Below, in pieces: positions 12,573 through 22,407 of a stretch of 64,000 bases of DNA. The translations under genes were made by a program, and so were the position numbers. Source of the stretch: Brachionus koreanus (taxonomy: Eukaryota > Rotifera > Eurotatoria > Ploima > Brachionidae); assembly GCA_016987375.1 (NCBI GenBank), contig PJRA01000077.1, positions 888,564 through 952,563 of the forward strand. Reading direction: 5' to 3'. Under the pieces are notes generated by a model. The model ran no database searches. It worked only from the letters and a program-made list of their open reading frames with translations, and was not told the DNA's origin. Position 1 is the stretch's first letter, and each line of letters begins with the position of its first letter.

Positions 12573-14324
12573 TTAAAAATTAATATAAATTTTTTTATAA
12601 TTCATTATGAAAGAAACTATAAGCCAAACAACAACCCAATAAAAAGAATTAGACAAAAGCAAAAAGTGAGAACTCCCAAAATAAAAATTAGGAAAATAGT
12701 TTCCAAAAACGATATGACCAATATAGACCACTATTGAATTTCTGCCCATATACAAAAAAGGAGCACCTGAATACCAATCGAGCATATCGATAAAAATAAA
12801 TAATATACTCAAACCTAAAAGTCCTCCTGATGCCATTACAAAAATAAAACTTAATGACCATAAATTCTTATTTATTGGAATCCATCCATCATTTATACTA
12901 AACTTGCACAATATTAAACCTAGTAATCCAAATAAAACTGCAAAAAAAATAAATCTTGCAATCATTTTTATTTTTTCCTCATAGTGCAAAATGATATGTC
13001 CAGTCATGACACCAAAATAAGTAAGCACGCAGCTAGTCAAGCATCCAAGTAAGCCCTCGGGGTCGTAAGGTACTGTATTTTTGTAAACAAATTTACATGT
13101 CGGGTCTTGATACATGTGCTTTGGGCCTAAAATTTTACGATCTATGAATCCTGCGGCTCCTCCTGTACAATCAAAATGCGAACCATTTTCGTGTAGTCCA
13201 CCAGGTCCTAAATAACCAGTTTGACAATTGTCTAATGGCAAAAAAAAACTGACAAAAAGCCACAAAATAGCCAAGAATGAAATAACCAACCATTGAATCC
13301 AATAACTAAATATTTCGATAAATTTTTTTTGGTTATTATATAAAGTTGTAATGTATTGGTAATTGTTTAATTTCATGCTTAAAAGTTCTAAAAGAGCCAT
13401 AACAAAATAAGAAATTGAAAATCGTTGTAAAACTCCCATTATTCTTAATTCATTTAGTTTCAAATCTGATGAATTTGATGTAACCAGGCCAAAAAAAAAC
13501 AGTAAAAGTGTTCTTCTAATTATTTTGATTACAACCAAGAATAGTTTAATATCATTTTGTCGAAAAATGCTTTTAAATGAAAGAGGAATTGAAACTCCCA
13601 TAAGAAATATAAATAAAGGAAATACAGTGTCAGCCAAATTTAGTCCGTTCCATACTGAATGATCCAATACTGAATAGCCACCAGCGCCAAAATTAACAAA
13701 TATCATGATACTTAGACATAAACCGCGTAATACATCAATGCTTTTTATTCTATTTGATCTTACGCTTGGTCTCAAAACACCCTCTTGGTCTTCATTTATT
13801 ACAATACGATCCGTTTCTGTTTCTGGTTGATTAATCAAACGATTTTTAAACTTAATCAAAATAAATTTGATTAGAAAATAAAAAATGTATAGAAATAATA
13901 AAATGCTTGGTAAGGTAATTAGCGGCTGATATTTCTTTTCATTTCCATCAACTATCGTTTCCAAATAGCAGTCTAATTTATCGTTTAGAGCATCAATACG
14001 AATTTTAATTAAAGAATTTTCGTTTAATAAAATTGATTTTTGGGAAAGTGATTGACACACAAGTTCATTTGTAGCAATCAATTTGAAGAAAAAAAAATAA
14101 TCTGGATAAAAAGTATCTAAATGCACTGTGTTGTTTAACAGATGATTGAAGCGGCCAAAGTTAGTTGGTTTACACTTATGACATTCACTATTTCTAATGC
14201 TAACACTTATGGTGCTTGTTGAGTTTGTTTCAAAAATAATCGTAGAATTGATGCTGTTTTCTGTCAATATAAAATTTCCATTCAAAAAAATAAGAATTAA
14301 AATGATCATTAACAAAGAATTCAT
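12573..14324 (-). CDS. HGSNAT: Heparan-alpha-glucosaminide N-acetyltransferase
   Basis: This intronless 583-residue protein is close to the full animal length. It starts with a signal peptide (about residues 1-20) and a Cys/Asn-rich lumenal domain (to about 135), then roughly eleven membrane segments. The core begins with KSIDVLRGLCLSIMIFVNF and DHSVWNGLNLADTVFPLF; His222 in the second falls on the family's acetyl-carrying active-site His. A lumenal Cys loop near residues 370-415 is also typical. HGSNAT moves acetyl from cytosolic acetyl-CoA across the lysosomal membrane to terminal glucosamine of heparan sulfate. The start at 14324 is the first ATG and gives the signal peptide directly. The gene's 3' end lies about 300 bp from the LINE 3' tail. 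No introns are needed, which is odd for a family that is multi-exon in vertebrates. Confidence 0.92.
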   Translation of the reverse strand: MNSLLMIILILIFLNGNFILTENSINSTIIFETNSTSTISVSIRNSECHKCKPTNFGRFNHLLNNTVHLDTFYPDYFFFFKLIATNELVCQSLSQKSILLNENSLIKIRIDALNDKLDCYLETIVDGNEKKYQPLITLPSILLFLYIFYFLIKFILIKFKNRLINQPETETDRIVINEDQEGVLRPSVRSNRIKSIDVLRGLCLSIMIFVNFGAGGYSVLDHSVWNGLNLADTVFPLFIFLMGVSIPLSFKSIFRQNDIKLFLVVIKIIRRTLLLFFFGLVTSNSSDLKLNELRIMGVLQRFSISYFVMALLELLSMKLNNYQYITTLYNNQKKFIEIFSYWIQWLVISFLAILWLFVSFFLPLDNCQTGYLGPGGLHENGSHFDCTGGAAGFIDRKILGPKHMYQDPTCKFVYKNTVPYDPEGLLGCLTSCVLTYFGVMTGHIILHYEEKIKMIARFIFFAVLFGLLGLILCKFSINDGWIPINKNLWSLSFIFVMASGGLLGLSILFIFIDMLDWYSGAPFLYMGRNSIVVYIGHIVFGNYFPNFYFGSSHFLLLSNSFYWVVVWLIVSFIMNYKKIYINF

Positions 14325-16735
14325 TTTTTAGCTATTTTTTTAAAAACGATAAGATAATTTTGAAAAATTTTAGATCAAAATTTCATATTAATTATTTTTA
14401 TAAAGATATTAAAGAGGCTATCAACTAAAATTATAGTTTATTTCGCATTGTGATAATTTTTTGCATTACTGTATTTTAGAATTAATGAACTAGTGCCTAA
14501 TATTTTTATCCAGAATCTCTATTCTTTGAATATTTTTGTAGACCTAATCAAATTGCCACAAATATGTTATTTATTGAATTTTATTAAATTAAAATTATGA
14601 AAATTAAAAATATAATTTACATTTTTTCTTATGATAAAAAAGCTTTCCATTTATCTTTTTAAAATATTTTTCATCATTAAAATTAAAAAGTTATTCTCAT
14701 AAATTATTGAGTCCTATTTCAAAATTTCATTATTTGTGACGCATATCGATCGATTTCTAAATTAAAATTACATAGATATTTTTATAAATGAATCAAACAC
14801 ATTAGTTTTTTGAAATTTAAGCTGAGATAAGATTTTTAAGTAAAAAAATTTGGCTGCTTAAACTTTTTAAAAATAATAATTTTTAATTTTTAAATCAGTT
14901 AAAAAAAACATTCAAAAAACAAATTGAATTTTTTCAAAAATAAATTTAAAAAAGTAAAAATAATTTTTTTAAAAGCTTTTGAATTTTTAAATTTCATATA
15001 CTCAATTCTTTGATCTATCGAATTTTTTTATTTGAAAATTTTTAGAATTTTATTATATTTTACATGGCCATCAAAACAGCCAACACCAAATTCTGGCGGT
15101 CCAGTGGCGGTCACTGACGGTAGCCAAAACTAAAAAAAATTGCCAAATAATTAGTAACCAAAATTAACAGATAAAATTTATTCTAATTTTTTTAAATGTT
15201 TTTTTAAAATTTTTTTTATTCAAGAAAAAATCATCAAGATAGATATAACATCTAGAGCCTAAAAACTGTCTAGCTTTTGCTTATAATTTGAGGTACATTA
15301 ATAACTTAAGTTAAGAGAATGAATCACATTTTTAAAGTATTTTTAATAATTAGTGAATTGGTTTTAAAATTATTAGTGGAGATGATTTTAAGATTTATCA
15401 ATAAAAGTTTCGTAAAAAATCACAAAAAATATTTTAAAATAAAAAAGAAAAATTCACATCATTTAAATTTTTAAAATGCATTTAAAGGGCATTCATTGAA
15501 GGTAAATTTTGTTCACAATCATAAATTATTTATTCCCTTAGAAATAAAATGTATTATCTTTATCTATTGTACAGCCAAGATAATTAATAGTTTCTAGGTT
15601 CAAATTGATAAGAAATGCTCAAATAAAATCCATAAGTGCGCCAATAACTCTAATCACAAAATTCAATTTTGCGAAAACTAAACCGTAGAAACACTGATCT
15701 TACTCGTGTGTATTACACAGAGAAGAGTTGTTTTCAATCTTTTATTTTTTTTAAGGTAAAAATTGTTGAAATTATTATATTAATTTTTTGTTTTAATTAA
15801 AAAAATTTATGGGCAAATATTTTTTTTCTTAATTTTCTCATTTCATATTCTTTATCTAACCTTTTTGTTTTTATTTTTAAAATGTATTAATAATAAAAAA
15901 AGAAGCACTAATTGTTAACAAAAAATTTAAATAAATTACTAATAATGTTATGTTTGTCATTATTATTAAATTAGCTAATAAATTCGTCTAAATTTTGAAC
16001 TTGAAATCAAAAAAATTTTAGGTATAAATTAATTAAAATAAAAAGTTTTATTTGAAAAATTTAACTTATCATTTTTTATTAATAATATTGAATCTTTATC
16101 TTTTAAAAGTGTCCCAAGTGATAAACCATAGTCTCAGACATTATAATTTTTAATATTTTTGGAATTTAAAATCAGATATTTTAAATTATTAAAGAAAATT
16201 TTTCCCAATAACTTTTAACTAAACTATCAGCTTTAATTTAAAACAAAAATCATTTAAGATTGATGGAATCCGAAGGAGGTTTGAGACTTAAAATTTGACA
16301 TATCTTATTACAATTTATGATTTGAGGCACTAAAAGTTTTTTTTTCTTAAATCGAGCACTATTAATATGTACTAATATTAATAATAAGTTTAATAAGCAT
16401 TTTACAATACCTTTTCCAAACAAACAATCGCATTTTATAATTCATTTAAATTTCATTTTATAAATTCTAGTTTTAAATTTATTTTTTATGCAAATATTAT
16501 ATGGTTAAATGAAAAAAGATTTCTTGTAAAAAGAAATTTTTAATGCCAAGGTTTAGTAAGCTTTAACTCGATGGGATTGCAGTATTTTTTACTACTACCA
16601 TTAGTACAAATATGATCATTTTTTATTAAAAAAAAACTGAAAAAAAATTCATTTAATTTATTTCTTTTTATATAAAAGCAAAAATCTAATATACTAGACT
16701 AATAACATTGCCATAGGAATAATTTCCTATTTGTT
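14325..16735. other. Intergenic, HGSNAT to the intermediate-filament gene
   Basis: About 2.4 kb of AT-rich sequence. The only distinct item is the GC-richer repeat at 15065-15125. No open frames or RNA genes were recognised. Confidence 0.6.
15065..15125 (+). repeat. Dispersed GC-richer repeat, third copy
   Basis: GGCCATCAAAACAGCC at the left and GGTCACTGACGGTAGCC at the right match the two arms at 6036-6230 in order and spacing. It is a clear compositional island in AT-rich sequence. Confidence 0.45.
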
Positions 16736-18681
16736 TTACTTAAAGGCTGGAGACTTCATCAAGCGACAAAATTCTAAAATAAAAAAAATATAAAATTTTT
16801 TCAAAATTTTAATTTATGATTAAAACCTTGAAAGTTCAATCTTCCATCAAAATTGGAATCAACCTTTCTTATCATGGTTTCAATTTCATATTCACTAAAA
16901 TTTTGTCCAATATTTCCCAAAATTTTCTTTAGCTCTGACACTGTTATATACCCGGATCCATCCAAGTCAAACTTATTAAAAGCATACCACAAGTCGTTGT
17001 CATCAAATTTTCCCGTGAACACTGGTAACATAAGTCTGCAAAACTCGTTGAAATCCAAATCTCTGCTTCCGTTCCTATCAACTTCACGCATCAATTTCTG
17101 ATAAGCATCTCTGCTTAGTCTAACATTAAGTCTTTCCAAGATTCTATCTATTTCTGAAACATTAATTGTTCCACTCTTATCAGCATCAAAATATTTGAAC
17201 ACTTGCCTCAAGACTAAAATATTTAATCAAAGATTTATTTAATCTAATTAAAATCGTTATCTTACTGCTGATAGATTCAGATTCAGTATTTGATGTTGTA
17301 GTAGTTGTTGTTTTATTCAAATAAGTTTCATAGGAAAGATTCGAATTTTGCATAAGTTTTATTTGACAGTTAAGAATACTGCGATATGTTTGAATTTCAG
17401 ACTCCAATTTGGTCCTAGTAACTGTGTCCCAATACTCAATATCGTTTGCATAAGAATCATTTTCTTGTACTAGTTTTTCAATTTCATTTTGTAATCTCTC
17501 CAATTTTTCTTTATTTTTCAATTTTATATCCATTAAGCCTAAAATATTTATATAAATATATATATATATATTTATTTTTTTTAATCCCAAATAAATATTT
17601 AGAAAATAATTTTTTTTTTTTGAAATTTACCATTTTCTAGACTAGCCAATTTTTTAACTAGATCATTATTTCTTTGATTTAACATAGAAATCTCGTTTTT
17701 GGATGAATTAAAAGTTGAATTCAATTCAGAAACGTTGTAATTTTCAATGTCAATGGAAGCCTCTAATTTTGATTTAGCTCTTTCGGCCATTACTTTTTCA
17801 TATTCAGCCGCTTGAGAAACAACAGACAATTCATTTTCTTTATGCTCTCTGTAGTCTTTCAATTGCTGATCACTTAATTGTTTAAAATCAGATCTTATCT
17901 CTTTGACTGCAGTTACAAGTTCATTTTTATAAAAATTGCTCAAATCAACTGGATTTAATATGGTTCCAGTAGGTCTAGATCTTAAATCAGTAACTTCTTC
18001 GTTATAAACAGCCTTTCGGAAAGACAATTCATCTAGTAAAGTCTGAATTTCGAATTCAAGGCTTTTGTTTTTAAGTCTACTATCCTTTAGTGATACTCTA
18101 AGGTTTTCCAAATCTTTTTCAGCTTTAAAATGCTTGGTCTGTTCGCGAGCAATGTCATCTTCGGCGACCAGAGCCGAACGAACCAGACTTTCGCGTTGAT
18201 CTTTAAATGTATCCAATTGATTTTGTAAGGCCGCTATTTTTTGCCGTTGAGACTCGGATTCAACTTGAAAAAATTTTATTCTTTGATTCAATTCTTGTGA
18301 TAGTGCTTCACTTTCCAGAATTCTTGTCTGATGTTTTACACAATCATACGACTCGGATTCTAGTTTTGTTCGAACTTTTTCAATATCTTGGTCCATGGAG
18401 TTCTTATTAACCAAAGTTGGAAAGTGGAATCCTTTTGCTCGGTCTACTTCAGCAATTAAGTGCTTGTTGAGCGCCTCTAGTGCTCGCACATTTTCCAAAT
18501 AGTTGTGAAGTTGGGCATTTAATTTTTTTAATTCATTTTTCTCTGTTATGTTACTATTTTTTAATTTAAGAACAGCATTTTTTGTATACTGCTCAATGGC
18601 GGTAAAACTTTCAACTTCTGGTTTGGAAGCTGTTACCAAAGCGGCTGCAGCTCTCAATGACTGGGCAGTAAAATTTGACAT
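16736..18681 (-). CDS. Intermediate-filament protein with C-terminal calmodulin-like EF-hands
   Basis: Four exons, read leftward: 18681-17631, 17538-17266, 17213-16827 and 16773-16736. Introns are 92, 52 and 53 bp with GT/AG ends and matching phases; the product is 582 residues. Residues 46-81 are an intermediate-filament coil 1A (LKKLNAQLHNYLENVRALEA). A coiled-coil rod follows to about 410, ending in a diverged helix-termination motif (ESEIQTYRSIL, 396-406). The roughly 365-residue rod fits the long, lamin-like type of protostome filaments. After a Thr-rich linker, where an Ig-fold tail might be expected, come four EF-hands with loops at 450-461, 486-497, 523-534 and 559-570. Loops 1, 3 and 4 are canonical; loop 2 has Arg for Gly at position 6. 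The last exon is inferred: without it the frame runs into intron and loses the EF-4 Glu. It should be a cytoplasmic filament subunit whose tail binds calcium. The exon join is the point to test. Confidence 0.85.
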
Positions 18682-20350
18682 GTTTTTATTCTTCTTCTAT
18701 TAATCTCAAATCTAATTCAAATAAAAAAAAAATCTTTTTTTTAAATAAGCTTTATAATCCTAATTTAAGTATTTTAGAAAATAGAAAATATGCTTTCAAC
18801 TTTTGAAATTCTAAAATCTGGCAACTTTTTAAGCCTAATACATCTAAATTATAGTAAAGCTAAAAGTTGTTCTTTTATATGGCACAATTTAAATATTAGT
18901 AAAACAAATAAGATTTATTTGTAACTTAAGCTAAGATAAGATTGAATTGCTTTTAATCGCAACTCATAAGAGAGCCATATTCGCTATTGCAATTCAGGGT
19001 ACCGAGGTAAACGCTATAAAAAAATTCTTTAATCTTTTTTTTTTTTTTTATTTTAAACAGGTAGATAAACATTATTATTAATAGCTAAGTAATAAATTTT
19101 AGTTTTAATTTTTAAATTAGATATTCAAGTTTGAATAAGCCAGGATTGTCAAGACTTTAAAGAATAAATTTCGAAAAAGTACGGTAATTATTTGAATCTA
19201 AATTTAAAAAAAAATAAAAACTTTTAAGGTTGTCTATTTAACATGCAAATAAACCTTAGTTACTCTTATTTAAATATTTAATCAACATTTATGAAGTAAC
19301 AGTGATTTATTTTTCTTAAAATGGAAACATTCGAATATGTGGGAGATTCAATTTTATCATCTAAACCTAATTTATTTAATATTTTATTTGGTTATTTCAT
19401 TAATTTTTAATTTGATGCTTTAATACGAAAAAAGTGTCTCAATACTTGAGTTTTTTTTAAAAATGAGAATTGAGAATTTTAAAAAATGATTTTGATTTTT
19501 TTATTGACAAAGAAAATTTAAAATTAATTCTATCTAGATAAATTTTTTTATCGTTGTTACATTATTTGAATCTAAGAGGCTTCAAGTATTTTAATGCTAA
19601 ATGTTAATACTCTATTTTATCAGAAACCTTTCAAATTAGAGTGTTTTCAAAAATTGTTTAAAATTGATCACAATTTTATTGATCACAATTTTGTTACGTT
19701 TCTATAGCCAAAACCTTAAATTTTAAATAAAAAAACCCATATAATTTGATTTATTATATAGCAACAAATAAATTTAATAATCAATGTAGTTGCTGGATTG
19801 ACTTCTTTGGCAACATACCTTATATTTTTATCTAACATTTAATTCTGTACCATATTTGCATAATCAGATGATGCTAATTACCATCCTGATAATATTCCAT
19901 AATCATTAGTTCTAGTCGTTTCTTAATACAGCTTCCAAGGTAGACATGCTGATTGACCACTAAACTAGGTAAAAAATATAGTTCGCTTATTCCGCGTTGT
20001 GAAATAGCCAATCAAACTATTAATTTTTCTTCAAATATTTAACTTACTTGGTCTTTAAACTCTTCTGCTTCCTGCTAACGTTACTGTTATAAAAAACATC
20101 ATTCCCTGGCAGAGTGGTTTTGCCAAGACTGAAATATGATTCATCATCAATTATAAATTCATATCTGCTATTATTTTATTTGACTCGTTTTTTTAATTTT
20201 TTTTAAATGAAAACAAAATTATTTTGTAATAAAAATTAAATAAATCTATAATATTTTATTTAAAGAATATGATTAGAAAATAAAATTACAAAAAATGATT
20301 AAATTTATTGAATATAAAACAAATAAAGGAAGTAAAAAGGGAGTTTTAAA
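18682..20350. other. Intergenic, AT-rich
   Basis: This is the upstream flank of the filament gene. I see no gene, RNA or clear repeat up to the LTR target site at 20351. Confidence 0.55.
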
Positions 20351-20355
20351 GACCC

Positions 20356-20612
20356 TGTGGTGTTCACCACAGATACTTATCTTTATTTATTTATTATGTA
20401 TGTGAGCGTTAAGTTACTTATGATATTTACTTATATTTTATTTTTGTACTATTTATTTTTGCATGTTCGAGAGTTGTAGGACTCTCGATAAAATAAGGGG
20501 ATAAATAGAGAGGCGAGAGCGGAATGTGGGGATTCCGTCTTTTTTTCTTTTGGCTTAAGCTTAAAAAATAAAGATTTTGAAAACAACTGCACTTTTGATT
20601 AACAATTTCACA
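20356..20612 (+). mobile_element. Solo LTR (257 bp) with 5-bp target-site duplication
   Basis: It starts TGTGGTG and ends TTTCACA, and is bracketed by GACCC at 20351-20355 and 20613-20617. Inside, in order, are a start palindrome (TGTGGTG TT CACCACA), a hairpin (CGAGAGT/ACTCTCG), a TATA-like GGGGATAAATAGAG, a second hairpin (GGAAT/ATTCC), a T-rich run, and an AATAAA poly(A) signal near 20566. That is the U3-R-U5 order of a retrotransposon LTR. No internal region or second LTR lies nearby, so it is a solo LTR left by recombination. The orientation is set by the TATA and AATAAA signals; the parent family is unknown. Confidence 0.8.
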
Positions 20613-20617
20613 GACCC

Positions 20618-21579
20618 GTCCGGCCTTTAAGTGTTAAAAGCATTGGATGACATTTTGGCCAGGCTGCCTTCTCCTGGTTAGTATTTAAATGAGGTCTTAA
20701 GTGTTTTTTATACTTATTGATGTTTGTATACTTCTTTTAAATATTTCCGATATAGATATAGTGGCAGTTTAATTAGTTTCATCGCTATTTAAACAGGTCT
20801 ACCTCATATTTTTTGTAGCTTGAAAGTTTTATCTTTTTTCTATAATATTTAGCCAACGATAAATAAAACATTATTTGTATCCAAGACCAGTGAAACACCT
20901 TGAATCTTTTGCAAATTTTGGTTACTTATTTTAAAGTTGTACAAATCTTTTTGATGGTTTTGTTCAATTTTTATCAACAACTTATCGAAAATTAAACTTT
21001 TTGAAATAATTTTATTTTATTTAAAAGCAAGGATCAGTTTGATTTTAAATTTTGAAAAAATTGGGAAAGGTCTTGTGCCATCTTAACTTTTGTGCCATTT
21101 TAACCCGTTAGTTCCTGTGATACAGTGCTCTATAAGGCAGCGCAAATTTGCGTTAAGTCATTACGGCTGTTAAAGGTCAGTCTATAATTCTTTATCAATT
21201 TGTGCCTTGAAATTGTTAACTTTCCTTGCTGATATTGTTTCTTTATAATATGAGACTGAGTCAAAAAATTTGATTAAATGAATTGTTCAAAGGCTAGAAT
21301 TTACTTGGTCATTTATCTTTGATAAGAATCAAAATGATTAATTCATACTCTTTTTATATTATTAATTTGAAATAAAATTTTGAAACAAAACTACGCTTAT
21401 TTTTATGAGTAATTTAGGAATTAACAGAATATTTTCTAATAATAAAGAATAAAAATTTTTTTTATAAAGATAATTTAGGAAAATTTATTTTAATTAAAAT
21501 GATTGCATAATTCGCTATTTACTAAAAATTTGAATTCGATTTTTAAAAAAGGAAAATTTGACTAAAAAAACAAATTGTT
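20618..21579. other. Intergenic between solo LTR and SOD
   Basis: Immediately right of the LTR, GGCCTTTAAGTGTTAA (20622-20637) resembles one end of the TTAA elements at 28507 and 31901. A patch near 21107-21175 is less AT-rich and holds the palindrome CGCAAATTTGCG. No gene was seen. Confidence 0.5.
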
Positions 21580-22167
21580 TTAAATTGAACTGACTATTCC
21601 AATAGTACCACATGCGATACGACTTCCGCTATTTCCGCTTTTCAAACTTTCTGGATGATTACCCATTCCTTGATCATCACTCCTTTCGTGAAGAACAATT
21701 GAACGACCAATAATTGAGTTTGGTCCTAGTAATTGTAGTTTAGCGCTTCTAATTGTGGTAACGATTCTTCCATTAATAGTTTGTACATTACCCAAATCTC
21801 CAGCATGACTGTTCATGCTCATAACTGATCCATGTCGAGTTCCAGTTGGATTCCAGTGAGGGCCAGCAGTGTTGCATACTTGAGAAGGGTCAAGCATGCC
21901 ACCAGAGATTCCAAATGTATGAATGTGAACTCCGCGGACTTGGTTCACAATCGGGCTATTAGCTGGCATAAAAGTAACATTTAGTCGAACTACAACTGGA
22001 TCTCTTGGTGAAAGCTGAGAAAATTTGGCATCTCCAAAAGCCATTACTGGCTCGCGCATACCGGGATTCATTATACCACCGCCAATTATTGCCACGGCAT
22101 TGATTGGAAATTTTTGTCCATTAGCATAACAAAAAACTGCAAACAAAAAAACTGCCAATTTTAACAT
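21580..22167 (-). CDS. Secreted Cu/Zn superoxide dismutase, intronless
   Basis: This 195-residue protein has an N-terminal signal peptide (about residues 1-17, ending YANG), so it should dismutate superoxide outside the cell or in the secretory pathway. All metal ligands are present: His81 and His83 (GVHIHTFG), bridging His104 (AGPHWNPTG), His112, His121 and Asp124 (HAGDLGN), and His160 (VLHERSDD). The disulfide pair Cys98/Cys186 and the guiding Arg183 (GSRIACG) are also kept, so it should be active. There are no introns. It sits about 240 bp beyond the 3' end of the chitinase gene, on the same strand. It could be a SOD3-type or a secreted SOD1-type enzyme; the two are not separable here. Confidence 0.92.
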   Translation of the reverse strand: MLKLAVFLFAVFCYANGQKFPINAVAIIGGGIMNPGMREPVMAFGDAKFSQLSPRDPVVVRLNVTFMPANSPIVNQVRGVHIHTFGISGGMLDPSQVCNTAGPHWNPTGTRHGSVMSMNSHAGDLGNVQTINGRIVTTIRSAKLQLLGPNSIIGRSIVLHERSDDQGMGNHPESLKSGNSGSRIACGTIGIVSSI

Positions 22168-22407
22168 GATTCTATTAAATTCAAAAAGCTTAATTTAAAA
22201 TAAAGTCTTCGTTAAATAAAGCTAGTATTTCTTTTTATAGTCAATTTTAAATCTATTCAAAAAGTTTTAGTAATAAAAAGCTTTTTTTTTCTAGATTATT
22301 CTTATAGTGAATAGTGATTTTTGAAAAAAAAAATTATTCTTTATAAAATTTTATTTAAAAAAAAATCAAAATGGCTTAAAAAAATCATGCGCTTTACACT
22401 GTACAAG

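Noticed and set aside
21105..21175. Another TTAA MITE at about 21.1 kb
   Set aside because: TTAACCCGTTAG has no matching inverted partner; only an internal palindrome was found.
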